DNA from: Apoderus coryli
Lineage: Eukaryota; Arthropoda; Insecta; Coleoptera; Attelabidae
Direction of reading: 5' to 3'
DNA: 64,000 nucleotides
Assembly (NCBI GenBank): GCA_911728435.2
Contig: OU452201.1
Location: 27,528,001-27,592,000 of the forward strand
Both the position numbers and the translations under genes were made by a program. Each line of letters starts with the position of its first letter. Positions within the stretch are counted from its first letter, which is position 1. The notes beneath the pieces were generated by a model. It worked only from the letters and a program-made list of their open reading frames with translations. It was not told where the DNA came from and did not search any database. Of the stretch, positions 1-11,400 are shown one piece after another.

Positions 1-131
1 ACAGTTTGACAGAAATTTGTCTATCTACCACAAATTCCAACATATCAGTATCAAAAATAACAAACAATTTTCTTTATAATTATAAAGAAAATTGTTTGTG
101 ATTTGTGGTAGATAGACAAATTTCTTTCAAA

Positions 132-164
132 CTGAAGAAGTTACCAATTAGTAACGAAACGTCG
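132..164 (+). other. Hammerhead-like motif, copy 1
   Basis: Reads CTGAAGA, one extra A, a stem GTTAC with a six-base loop and GTAAC, then GAAACGTCG. The two single-stranded boxes fit the hammerhead consensus (CUGANGA and GAAA). One extra base separates the first box from the stem, and stems I and III are not obvious. Whether it cleaves is unknown. It could also act as DNA, as a palindromic protein-binding site. Confidence 0.4.
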
Positions 165-417
165 TTGTCATTTTATTTAATCTATTGTATTTTGTAATTA
201 CAAATACAACATTTAAACATTCAAATATAATAACTCATTTTATATAAAGATGGATCAATATAAATTGTCTGGTATGTTGTCTATCCTTAAATAAAATGAG
301 TTTTATTATATTTGAATGTTTAAATGTTGTAGATATTTGTAATTATAAAGAAAATTGTTTATTATTTTTGATACTGATATGTTGGAATTTGTGTTAGATA
401 GAAAAATGTCTTTCAAC

Positions 418-450
418 CTGAAGAAGTTACTAATTAGTAACGAAACGTCG
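418..450 (+). other. Hammerhead-like motif, copy 2
   Basis: Same layout as the copy at 132-164: CTGAAGA, extra A, stem GTTACTAATTAGTAAC (now a perfect 16-base palindrome), then GAAACGTCG. It differs from the first copy by one base in the loop region, which lengthens the stem. Confidence 0.4.
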
Positions 451-529
451 TTGTCATTTTATTTAATTTATTTGACAAAAATAAAAATGGATGTTGGTTT
501 TATTTAAAAAATTTTATAAAAGTTTTTTT

Positions 530-932
530 GTAATCTCAGCAAAAATGTCTTGTGCGGTCGCTCGTTAAGATTATATCATAAAATTTCACCAATAACTTAA
601 AAAAGCTACTTTCAAATGATCTGTGGCCGCTAGCCTTGTATTTGAGACTTTTTTGTAAAAAATAATATAAATATTATATATCTATCGATAGATCCTTTTA
701 GCCTCCTTCAGAAAAAAAATCAAATACAAGGTGTTCCGTTTAAAAAAACTTGGATATTGCACATCGAAATTTGCGATATTTTTCCGACGATCTGCGACAC
801 CCTGTACAAATTTACAAGATCTAGCTGCCACAAATCGTTACAAGGTAGATTTTTTAAGTTTTTGGTGAAATTTTATGATATACCAAATCTTGACGAGCGA
901 CCGCACAAGACGGTTTTTGTTGAGATCATAAA
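530..932. repeat. Inverted-repeat element (MITE-like)
   Basis: The left arm, about 530-655, contains TTGTGCGGTCGCTCGT. The right arm, about 815-932, carries the complement (ACGAGCGACCGCACAA), with further matching sequence on both sides. Arms are about 120 bp with a few mismatches, around a spacer of about 160 bp. No coding capacity was recognised. The 68-codon open frame at 757-963 lies across the right arm and is not believed. Confidence 0.55.
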
Positions 933-940
933 TTTGTTAA

Positions 941-2101
941 AACAAATTAGGGAGTTGTTATGAAACTTGACTTTCATCATTATTCCAAGGAACCTAAAAA
1001 TGTAAAAATAATGCCCCGTTTGAAATAAATATCGGTGAAGCAATTTTACAATTACCTATTACCTCAAAAAATATTTTAAAATTTCTTTAAAACCAATAAA
1101 CTTATTTTTTTTTCTAAATTCAGTAGATAAATGTACTGTTCCCTAATAAAGTGCCCACCTTGTACCTACCTAACGTTTATTTAACAATAATTCTTAAGTA
1201 TTTTTCATTTAGCAAGGCAACACAAACATTTAGCTGATTTTCATTTATCTCTTAACGTAAATTTAATAACAATTGACAATGATTCACAAGAAATAGCATG
1301 TTTACTACAATAGCTGTCGCTTCGCAATATATTCCTCTCTCTGCCAAGCACATGCACAGAGCATAATAAAAAAGTTATGCAACTAGTTATATGTTCCAGT
1401 CTATGAAGGTATTTTGCTCTTCATTCATCGTGTATTAAGCTTTTCCACGTTTTACTTTCATATATGATGCATTAACTATTATCAAATTTGGATGAAATAT
1501 CTAGAAAGTGAAAGTGATATATTGCTTTTGTGATGTACCAGATGATAAACTACATAGATACCTACTCGTGTTATATGGACTTTTTGTAAATACCTAATAT
1601 TTGCAATTGAAATGCAATCTATTTCTTGTTATTCTACAGGAGATCCATATTTAAACGCAGGCACGTCAAGACTACATCAAAAAACGCACACCTATCATCT
1701 AATGGAGGCAAATTATTATCTTCTGAGTTTATTTGACAATTATAAGAGATTAAGAGAAACAGACCTGTAATTAATAGATAGTTTCTGGATAAGGGCTGCA
1801 CACTGTTCGCTCGCTCTTGGCTATTTGAAGTCAAGCGCCGAGAGATACCACAAAGAAAGGTTACGATGTTTTTACTAGGTGCTCATGAAACATTTGAACT
1901 TTTTGTGATTTTTTTTGACGTTTTCTGGAATAACAGCGACATAGAGGCGCGATTCCAATATACAATCTTCTGATCATTTCTTTTTGCTTTACAAATTACC
2001 CATTTTCCCAAAATTGCTCAGCTAAGTTGTGTCTGTTCGCCCATCTGAAAAGAATACATTTTCTGTATGAAATCTAATACAGGTTTTATATTTTCTTCTA
2101 G
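941..2101. other. Non-coding AT-rich DNA before the first visible pgant2 exon
   Basis: No convincing exon, RNA gene or repeat was recognised. A polypyrimidine tract and AG at 2100-2101 mark the acceptor of the first visible exon. Part of this stretch is therefore intron, and the leader or transmembrane exon is probably further upstream. Confidence 0.4.
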
Positions 2102-2415
2102 ACTGAAAACCGAGCTTTGAGACTGAAAGCAAGAGACAACATATTACCGATCTCGGACAACATACTTCAGCAACCCACAATATCTCCAGATAATATAAAA
2201 AGTGATGCGGCTGCTGATGCTGGATTTCCATTTGCACTTCAAAATACACAAACAGCAGATGATCGATTGACGTGGAACTATTTCGATGAAATGGGATATA
2301 TATCGAGAGGTGGGTTACACAAAGGCGAAGATCCATATTCGCGTAATAAGTTTAATCAAGAGGCTAGCGACAGACTACCGAGTAACAGAGCTATACCGGA
2401 TACTAGAGACGCATC
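2102..2415 (+). CDS. pgant2: pgant2 exon a: stem region and start of catalytic domain
   Basis: The acceptor TTCTTCTAG ends at 2101 and the donor GTAAGT starts at 2416. The exon is read in phase 0 and leaves two bases for the next exon. It encodes a polar linker and then the conserved [10 protein letters not shown] and AIPDTR stretch. No start codon of the host protein is here, so at least one upstream exon must exist. Confidence 0.85.
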
Positions 2416-5400
2416 GTAAGTATATTATATTATGTTCTTTTATTTGTAACTGCCACTCCAATTTGAGTAATAATAATAATAATAATAATCTTTATTTCGA
2501 AAATTATGTACAAAACATAAAATGAAACATGTCAATCTAACAATGTAGAAATCAAAATGAAAAGGAAAATTACACTTAATTATCTACTTAATACTATAAG
2601 CATAGGTCTCCTTATTAGCTACTGTACAAAAAATCATTTATACAATAAGGTTCTAAATCTGTTAATAATTGTTTGATCTTTTTTTTGAATCTTGAGAAAT
2701 TATCAGTCTGTTTTATAGCAGTAGGAAGTTTATTGAATAACTTAATACACATATAGTGAGGACTGTTCTCGGAAATAGATAGTCTGTGACGCGGATAACT
2801 CATATCCAATCTTCGGGTACTATACAAGTGACCAGCACCAGTGTCAAACAGGAATTTATTCTTAAAATAAAATACTAGACATTCATATATGTATAGTCCA
2901 AATACTGTCAAAATCCCTTCCTTCTGAAACTGACTTCTGCAGGTATCCAAATGTCCTAGTCCTTTTATCACTCGCAATACCCTCTTTTGAGCAACAAAAA
3001 CACATTGGCTTTCGGTATCTTTCCCCCAAAATAGAATTCCGTATCTCATTATTGATTCAAAATTGGAAAAGTACAACATTTTTAGCGTTTTCTTATTCAT
3101 ATATCTCGAAATCACTCTGATTGCATAACAAACTGAGTTCAGCTTCTTTACTAAAATATGTATATGCACGGACCATGTAAGGAACTGATCTATGTGCAAT
3201 CCCAACATCTTAGCATTACTGTCAACCACAACATCCTCATTAGTCAAATTCACACTCCTCGGAATTTCCCACTTTGAGTTTCGCGTTCTAAACATAACAA
3301 TTTGGGTTTTTCCTTTATTTAAGAAAAGTTTGTTTTGTGTAAACCAATCCACTGTTTTCTTATATAGATTTTCACTATTATAAGTTAAATTCTGTAACGT
3401 GTTGCTATTGACCAATAAGTTTGTGTCGTCAACATAGTTTATGAGACTAGAATTTGGTTCTCGAGATATGTTATGCAAATCATTCAAGAATATTATGAAG
3501 AGAATGGGGCCTAATATACTTCCCTGTGCAATTCCGGTGTTAGTTTTCCCCGTACTCGACAAGAGTTTACGCCCGTTACTACTGATTTCTACCTGTTGTA
3601 CTCTACCAATTAAGTATGACTTCATCCAGGCCAATGCATTACCGCGTATTCCATACTTGCTTAATTTTTCTAGAAGTAGTTCTACATTAATGCAGTCATA
3701 AGCTTTGGACAGATCAATAAAAATGCCCATTGACAAATTTCCGTTTTCCATATTTTCTAATAAAGATTTGATGTAGTGAAAGACCGCAGTGTACACGGAT
3801 TTACCCTTAATATAACCATGTTGATTTTCATCGAGTAAACTATATTTATTAAAAAAGGAAACTATTCTCGTGCACATCATCATCTCAAAAATTTTTGAAA
3901 ATGCAGGTAAAATACTAATTGGCCTGTAATTAGAAAGACATTCTCTATCACCAGACTTAAAAATTGGTTTAATGACTGAGTGTTTTAGTTGATCAGGGAA
4001 TATGCCGTACTTAAAAGAGTTATTTATTACGTGACACAATACGTCAACAACTTCCGGAATCGACAGTTTCATAATGCTAGTTGGGATCCCATCACATCCA
4101 CTTGTGTGTTTATTTTTTATCCTATTGACAGTACTGCTGATCTCTGTCGGTGTCACTGGATATAAAAAGAAAGATTTATCATGCTCTTCGATAGAAGAAA
4201 TATAATCCTGATGCTGCATTTTTTTAAGTATTTCTGGAGCCACAGAAAGCAGGTATTCGTTATACTTATTTGCAACATCTAAACCTCCTTCAAGGCTCAA
4301 ATCTTTACGTTCACCAGACCTACCAATAATATCATTGCAAACAGTCCACATACACTTCATCTTGTTATCAGATGCATTTATTTTAGTTTCATATGCCTGT
4401 GCCTTAGTTTTTTGAAGTAGCAAATCATATTCTTTTTTAATATTAACATATGACTCTTTGTAGTTTTTGTTAGATTGATACATTGCGTAGATTATATCTA
4501 ATCGGTTCTTACAATTTTTTATTTCAGGTGTTATTATTTTTTTACGTTTGTGAGAAAATTTGCATTGCCTGAGAGGGAATACACGATCAAATATCTCACT
4601 AAAATCGTTTAAAAATGTATTCCATTGTTTATCAATTAGACTATTATTAATACTATATACCTTTAGCCATGTTTTCTCCCTCAATTCGCCCAAAAATTTC
4701 CGTTTATTTTCCGGATTAAAAGATCTTATATATTTAACGCTAGACATCAGAGTTTTATTGACAAGAAATGATATTTTTTGTGCGGTATGATCCGAAACAT
4801 AATTCTCAATTATGTCAACCTGTACAAAATCGATGTTTGTAAAAATGTTATCTATACAGGTTGAACATGTGTTTGTTATTCTTGTGTATGATTTTATAGC
4901 TAATGTTAAATTAAAAGATTGAGTTAATGAGATAATCCGATATTTAGATTTATTGTCCGTTATAAAATTAATATTAAAATCTCCCGCTATGCACACTATA
5001 TTGTATGTATGAACAATTATTGTTTTTTTTTCTTAACATTGCATTCAAATCACTGGAATTGCTTTTCCCACTTTCACCTTTCTTTTGTTCTTACAGTTAT
5101 ACTTTGTTTTGAATTCGTTTAAAAACATTATAAAATAATACTTAACCTATAAAGTAAAGTGAGCTTAATATATTTTATATTTGGAAATCTAAAGTTTCGT
5201 CGAGAGCGAATTGGTCATACGCCAATCACACTAACTGTAGTATGGTTATTTTAGGTTCTAGTGAAATAATTTTTTTAAATTTAAAAATGAGTTCCAAGAA
5301 AAAAATTAAAATAAATATGAATTTGTTAAAGAAAAAACCATATATTGTTGAAATAATTTATTTTACAACTATATTAGGAACACAAATAGGTGCTAACAAA

Positions 5401-8400
5401 TATAAATAAGCAAACGTTAAATAGAAGCATAAATAATATTATATGTATTGAGGTCTATTTGTTAGGGTACACTACATTCTGTATATCATGCGCGTTGCCA
5501 TTATCAATACAGGTGAAAAACTTTAGGTTTCTAGCTTAAACCATAATAAAATATGATAACTCTTATTCACTGTAATCCTCTGAGTACGAAAATAGGGTCC
5601 AAGTCCGTGAAGGATTTCTCAACATCAAAACAAGTTTAAAATATGCCATGCGTTTTTACATACAGTGCAACGGTGACTTTTGTTGAGGCTTCTTTGTATT
5701 TTTAAAATAGTTCCCAAATCTAAATTTTTTTTCATGAAAGTAATGTCATTAGAAAAGATGCGTGTGCTTTTCTTATGGAAATATACTCGCCTAACCAGTT
5801 GTTTAGGCCCTAAACAACATACTAACTAGCGAAGTTCAACATATGCACTGCGGCCACACTTTTTTTTTTAAATTTCACCACAAACATATTCCAGCACATT
5901 TTATGATATGATTAGATACTTGATTTTCCAACAAATTTAACTTATTCAACTTCCACAATAATATAACAAATATTAAAACATTATTATATCTACAAAAAAA
6001 AAAAACTGATTTATACCTATCTACTGATTTTTCTTTTAATAGGTACTATTCTCATGAACTAAATCTGGCAAAATTCTCTCTAAATGACACATGTTGACAC
6101 ATTTGGCAATCGAATAAGTCTATTTTACCGTCGTCACCATCTAGGTTCTGGGCATTTAATAATTGTAAAAACCAGTCTTGGCATATTGGTTGGCCTATGT
6201 GTTAACGTTTACTCTTCGTAATCGTAAGGTTGCGAGTTCAAAACTGGACAATGCAACTTTTTTTATTATTATTTGCAAGCGGCCAATAGACTCAGTTGCA
6301 TTCCTCGAGACAATAGTCCAGCCTTAAAAAGAAATTGAGATTGAATGGAATATATCCATACATTTCTTGCATCTCTATTAGTGACAGAAAGTTGACATTT
6401 CTAGCATCCGCGTCAAATTAAATGTATCCGTTCGAGTAACAATATGTGCAGACGGACTACATAATTTCAATAATAATAAAAACAGTTCCATGATCCTGTT
6501 TTGACCTTACAACTTTACGAATACCAGAGAAAACGTTTACACAATTGAACAACAGGTATGCCATGGTTGGTTTTTTAAAATGGTCTTTAAATGCAGACGC
6601 CCGGAACGTAGATGGTGAGGACGGTAAAAAATCAATATTCGAATGCCAAATGTATCAACTTGTGTCATTTAAAACAATTCTGCCAGATTTAGTTCATGTG
6701 AATAGCATTAAAATAAAAATACGCATAAATTATGAGTTTTTTTTTAGATATAATAATGTTTTAATACTTGTTATAATATTGTGGTAGTTGAGTAAATTAA
6801 AGTTGTTGGAAAATCAAGTATATCATCATGTTCCATGTGTAAATATATTGCGTAATGTGTGGATTTGTTGAGGAAAATGTGCTGGAATAGGTTTGTGGTG
6901 AAAATATTCAAATAAAGTGTGGCTTCCGCGAATTTCTTATCTTTTCTTGATTGTTGCCAGATTTTGAATTGAATGGAATGAAATATAAATAATATGGAAA
7001 TTTTTCAACAACTAAATTATTTTAGCAAAAATAAAATGAAATAAACTTGGAGAAATGAAGTTTCTGTTTAAAAATGAGTATGAGGTGTTCCTACACCGCT
7101 ATCCTTAGCGATAATTTCAAGAACAGTCTGGCACCCAAGCATTGTAAGTTTGTATGTTGTTTAAGCGAGTAGATTCCATAAGAATAACACACAAATCTGT
7201 TTCTTTTCTAATGATTTTACTTGAATGAAAAAGTGACGATTTGCGAACTATTTTAAAAATGTTTCCCTTCAAAGAATCCTCAACAAAAGTAAACGTTTCC
7301 GTGCACTGACTATTTAAACGTATGTTAAAACACATGGCATATTTTACACTTGTTTTGATTCTGAGATATCCGTGTCCACCTTTACCCTGTTTTCGTGGAA
7401 GATTAGAGTAAATAAGAGCTAACACGTTTTATATTATTTAAAATTGTAGCCTGTCTGCATATATTGTTAACCACTATGTTTATTAAATTCTTTCTACCAG
7501 ATATTTCAATTATACACTGTCATGATATGATATGGTTATCGTACAGCGTGAAAATTTGGATACATTTTTGATATATGCCAAGTAGCCAAACAATTGTGCG
7601 AAATGTATAAAAAAAAGATAATATTTGAACTGACGAATGTTATTGTAAACAAAACTGCCCACCAAACGAATACATCTAATTTGACGAGGGTGCTCAAAAT
7701 ATCAATATTATAATATTTCTTTCACTAATAGAGATGCACGAAATCTCTCGATATATTCGATTTGATCTCCATTTACTTTTAAAAATGGAGTCTATTGGCC
7801 GCTTGTTTCTGAATAAAGTCTGAATCGTAAAAACACTAACAAAATGGGAGTGGGTACGAGTACTAAGATTTAAATTATTTTCATTTGATATTTATATGTT
7901 TCGCGGAATTATTATTTAAGGTACCTATAATAAAGTGTAATTTATAAACCACAAAGAAGTGAGTCAACTGTCCAATTACCCAAATAATGTTTTTTTATAG
8001 ATTTCAATAATATAGCAATATTTACCACATCTTGGCTAATTATAGATCACTTTTTACAACTTTCTATTAATAATTTATAATACGTGTACATGATTATTAT
8101 TAATAAGGTATTTATGTTTTTATATGCTTAACGGAGCAATTAATGATTAAAATTAAATCTAATAGAGTGTTAATATCAAGATAACCTTATTAGCTTAAAA
8201 TAGTATGTGTTTGTACTATATACTCAAATATAAATAACTTATATTAAGGGGATATAAGCACTATCATTATTTGTTAAACGGTAACTTAAACTTTCAAGGC
8301 GAAAATATTTTTTAAAGAAAGGGTAGCATCAGTGTTTATGCAAAATTCTAAAAGATGAAGGCTTTTCAAGTAAATATAGAACTCATGAGTCATGCTCAGC

Positions 8401-11400
8401 ACTATATGACCCATCTTAGAAAGATCTCATAATAGGAGACAAAAATGAGGCCTAATAATATATAATTTTGTAAAATATTTATCCAGACAAAGAAATAAAA
8501 TCTCTCTCGGCTTATGTGAAGAGACATGCTTTTTTTGGAAGTCCGAATTAACTACAGGGGTTTTTAACATATATCTTCAAAAACCCAAAAATAGTTAAAT
8601 TTGATTTTTAATATTAACTCACTACAGGTTCATGTAAGAAAAAAAAAATAGGCGTCAAAGTTGATTTCTATCATTAGAGCTACGATATGGTTTAGTTAGG
8701 AAAGTTTCGTAGTCACGCTCTTTTCCAATAGGTGCTACCCTCTTGAAATTTTAAATGGACGCCTATGACTTTTTATTGGATTTTGAATATTTTTTGACCG
8801 CAAGTTATCCTTAAGAGTGATTCACCACGACTATGGCAACCCGCATTTTTGTGGGGGGACAAGGTAACGGCAACTAAAAGGCAGGATAATTGGGCGTGGT
8901 TATATACTACGTTTATACATCCTTATCATAGGTTATGGTTAGCGTAGGGCCCATGTAGGGCCGCACTAAGTACATTGCTGAAATTGAATTTAAATTCTAA
9001 ATATTTTTTAATATAATAATTAGGTACTACTACCACTGATATACGTCATTCGAGTTTTTTATCGTGGATAGTCTTGACTCCCAACTAACAATTTAACTTT
9101 CTTAATTGCTGTAAGAACGTTTATAAAATATATTTTATAAAACACCCATTGTTTTATAAACATTTTCACAACGTTCTTACGCGCCTTATAAACACGAAAA
9201 AGGCGCAGATTTATAAAACAAATCGACTCGTTAACGGTTCTATAAATGTTGCTTGTTGCTATTATACAATAGTTTTTAGAACGTTTATAAATATCTAATA
9301 AAAATCAAATAAAACTGTTATAAAACAGTTTTATTATAGCTCTGTTACTAGAACAAAACGACATATTTGTAGAACTACTATAAAACTGTTAAAGGATATA
9401 AACGTTTTTTAAAATACCTTTTTACACAAAATTATTTTATAATTATTATGCATTGTTGTTGGTACACATTAATAAAATCTGAACAATCATGGAGGTAAAA
9501 ATAATATAAAACGCTATAATACCTACCCAATAATGAATAATAAAATAAGTCAGATAAAATTCATCCATGAGCAGATTTGGCTGCGAAACAAAATTTACTG
9601 TTAAATATATTGTATATTATTACTAAAATTTTAATGCGCCTCGCGAATTATGTAAATTAATGAATTTAGATTTTATAAATTATATAAAAATTTTTTTTTA
9701 TTGTCACTTATTGTTGAAAATAATCTTTTGGGAGATCCTTCATTATGTAATGACTGATTCTGTATACCTTATTAGCTAAGATAATTTTACAAATTATAAA
9801 AAATATTAATTTTAAATGTTTGGTCAACATGGCTAACAATTTAAAGAAACCAAAAATGGCTTCTTCCTTATACGATGCTTATAAAACAAAATTATCTCAA
9901 CCCAGACGAGTATGCTCTTTAGATAGCTATTACAAAATAACTGCAGAATTGTTTTATACAGGGGCGGATTCGTTAAAAAAACATAAATCTCATAATATTT
10001 TAAGTGCAAATAAAATGTAATATAAAATTAATATTACCTGAAACCCCTTTGATAGCAGAAGAATGATATGATTCTTTTATATCTATCATAATATGGATAC
10101 TAGCCAAAATATAAGTTGGTATAGTACGACACAGTTAAGAATGATACACTTTTATATGGATAGCCCATTTAAAAGCGTATATTAACTGTGTCGTACTATA
10201 GGTACCTATGTTTTATGTAAACGTGAAGAATTTTTTATAAACCAGTTATGGAGTAAAAAAAATATATTTCACTAAGCTTGATAATGAATAATGAAGCTAA
10301 TTACAAATATTTTTCTTGAAGTTTTATGTATTTAGTAATCGTTTGCCGTTAATTTAAAATAAATTAATAGTAAAACAAACTAAAACAAGCTTGGAGATAA
10401 ATGCTCTAAAAAATCAAAATTTAATTAAAAGGTGCTGCAAAAAATATATAAGATAAAATGTATAGAAATTAATCAAGTCTAGTCCTGTCTACTTGAAGTA
10501 TTCGTGCTTGATACTTTGATGCTTGTCTGAGTGGCCGCCGTGTGTCGCATCGTCTCAATTTTGGAATAATAATAAAATAGTAAACAGAGTTTTACAAAAC
10601 AAACTTTAACATATGTTTTATAAAAGCTTTTGATGGATTCTTATAAAACAAAATGCTTTTATAGTTACTCTCTTATTAGCTTTTACGGGAGTAATTTAAA
10701 CATAACCTAAATTGAGCCCTTTGTTTATGTTATGTATGTTATAACTTATAACTGCCGTTATTAAAACGGTTTGTTGAGTGTCTTTAAGAGAGTTCGAGGA
10801 TCTTGAGGTAGAAAATTTGGCATGTGTTTATTGAGTATAGCAAAAAGCTTCTTTTGGGAAAAATGCGGAACATTATTTGATACTGCCCATGTTCGCATGT
10901 TTTCTCTTAGTTTTGCATTTTTTTCTAGCTCACTTGTGCTTGAAGCATGATATTGATCACCAATTCTCTATTTCGGCTACCCGCTCACCATCTAGTAATA
11001 ATTCCTCCTGAGAATTTATCAGTCTTCAAAATATTTGATGTCTTATAAATTGTCATTAATTTGATTAGATTCCATTACAGTTTGCTACTCTTTATTATAG
11101 TCACTAATGTTTTCCCTTTGATAATTTATAATATTGTAATTAATTTTCTATTAAATGCACAACTGCTTTTCGTTTGGACATTTTAAACCTGTGTATGATA
11201 TAACAATAAATATCAGTTGAAAATAAATAAGACTATGTTATATATTAGTTCTAGGTAATGTTTATGACAGCATTTTAATTTTATAAAATTTGCATTGGCA
11301 ACATATTTATTTTTTTATTGTTTTTAATAAAATAACTAAAAAACAATTTTGTAATTATTAATTTGCGCACAAATTTGCTGCAGCAAACAAATCGCTCTTA

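Larger units (their letters stand above)
1..475. repeat. Palindromic repeat cluster carrying two hammerhead-like motifs
   Basis: Bases 1-60 are an inverted copy of about 361-418, and 61-182 is a direct copy of about 335-475. A perfect palindrome is centred near 80 (arm CAAACAATTTTCTTTATAA). A second inverted pair joins about 210-241 to 290-335. The two direct copies end in the same block, TTGTCATTTTATTTAAT. Tandem copies with inverted leaders and a hammerhead-like motif resemble the pseudo-LTRs of Penelope-like elements, but no reverse transcriptase or GIY-YIG frame is present, so this assignment is inference. The window starts inside the repeat, so the left boundary is unknown. Confidence 0.55.

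Noticed and set aside
132..450. Calling the CTGANGA...GAAAC motifs working hammerhead ribozymes
   Set aside because: One extra base sits between the first box and stem II, and stems I and III are not evident, so only a hammerhead-like call is justified.
757..963. 68-codon open frame on the + strand
   Set aside because: It runs across the right arm of an inverted repeat, has no recognisable domain and no splice context.
2022..2336. 104-codon open frame on the minus strand
   Set aside because: Antisense shadow of the first visible pgant2 exon, whose protein is clearly conserved on the + strand.
7117..7425. 102-codon minus-strand frame
   Set aside because: Lies inside a repeat arm whose other copies do not keep the frame open.
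9820..10020. 66-codon frame as transposase of the 9080-11779 element
   Set aside because: No motif and no conserved length; too short for a transposase and too little evidence for a gene.
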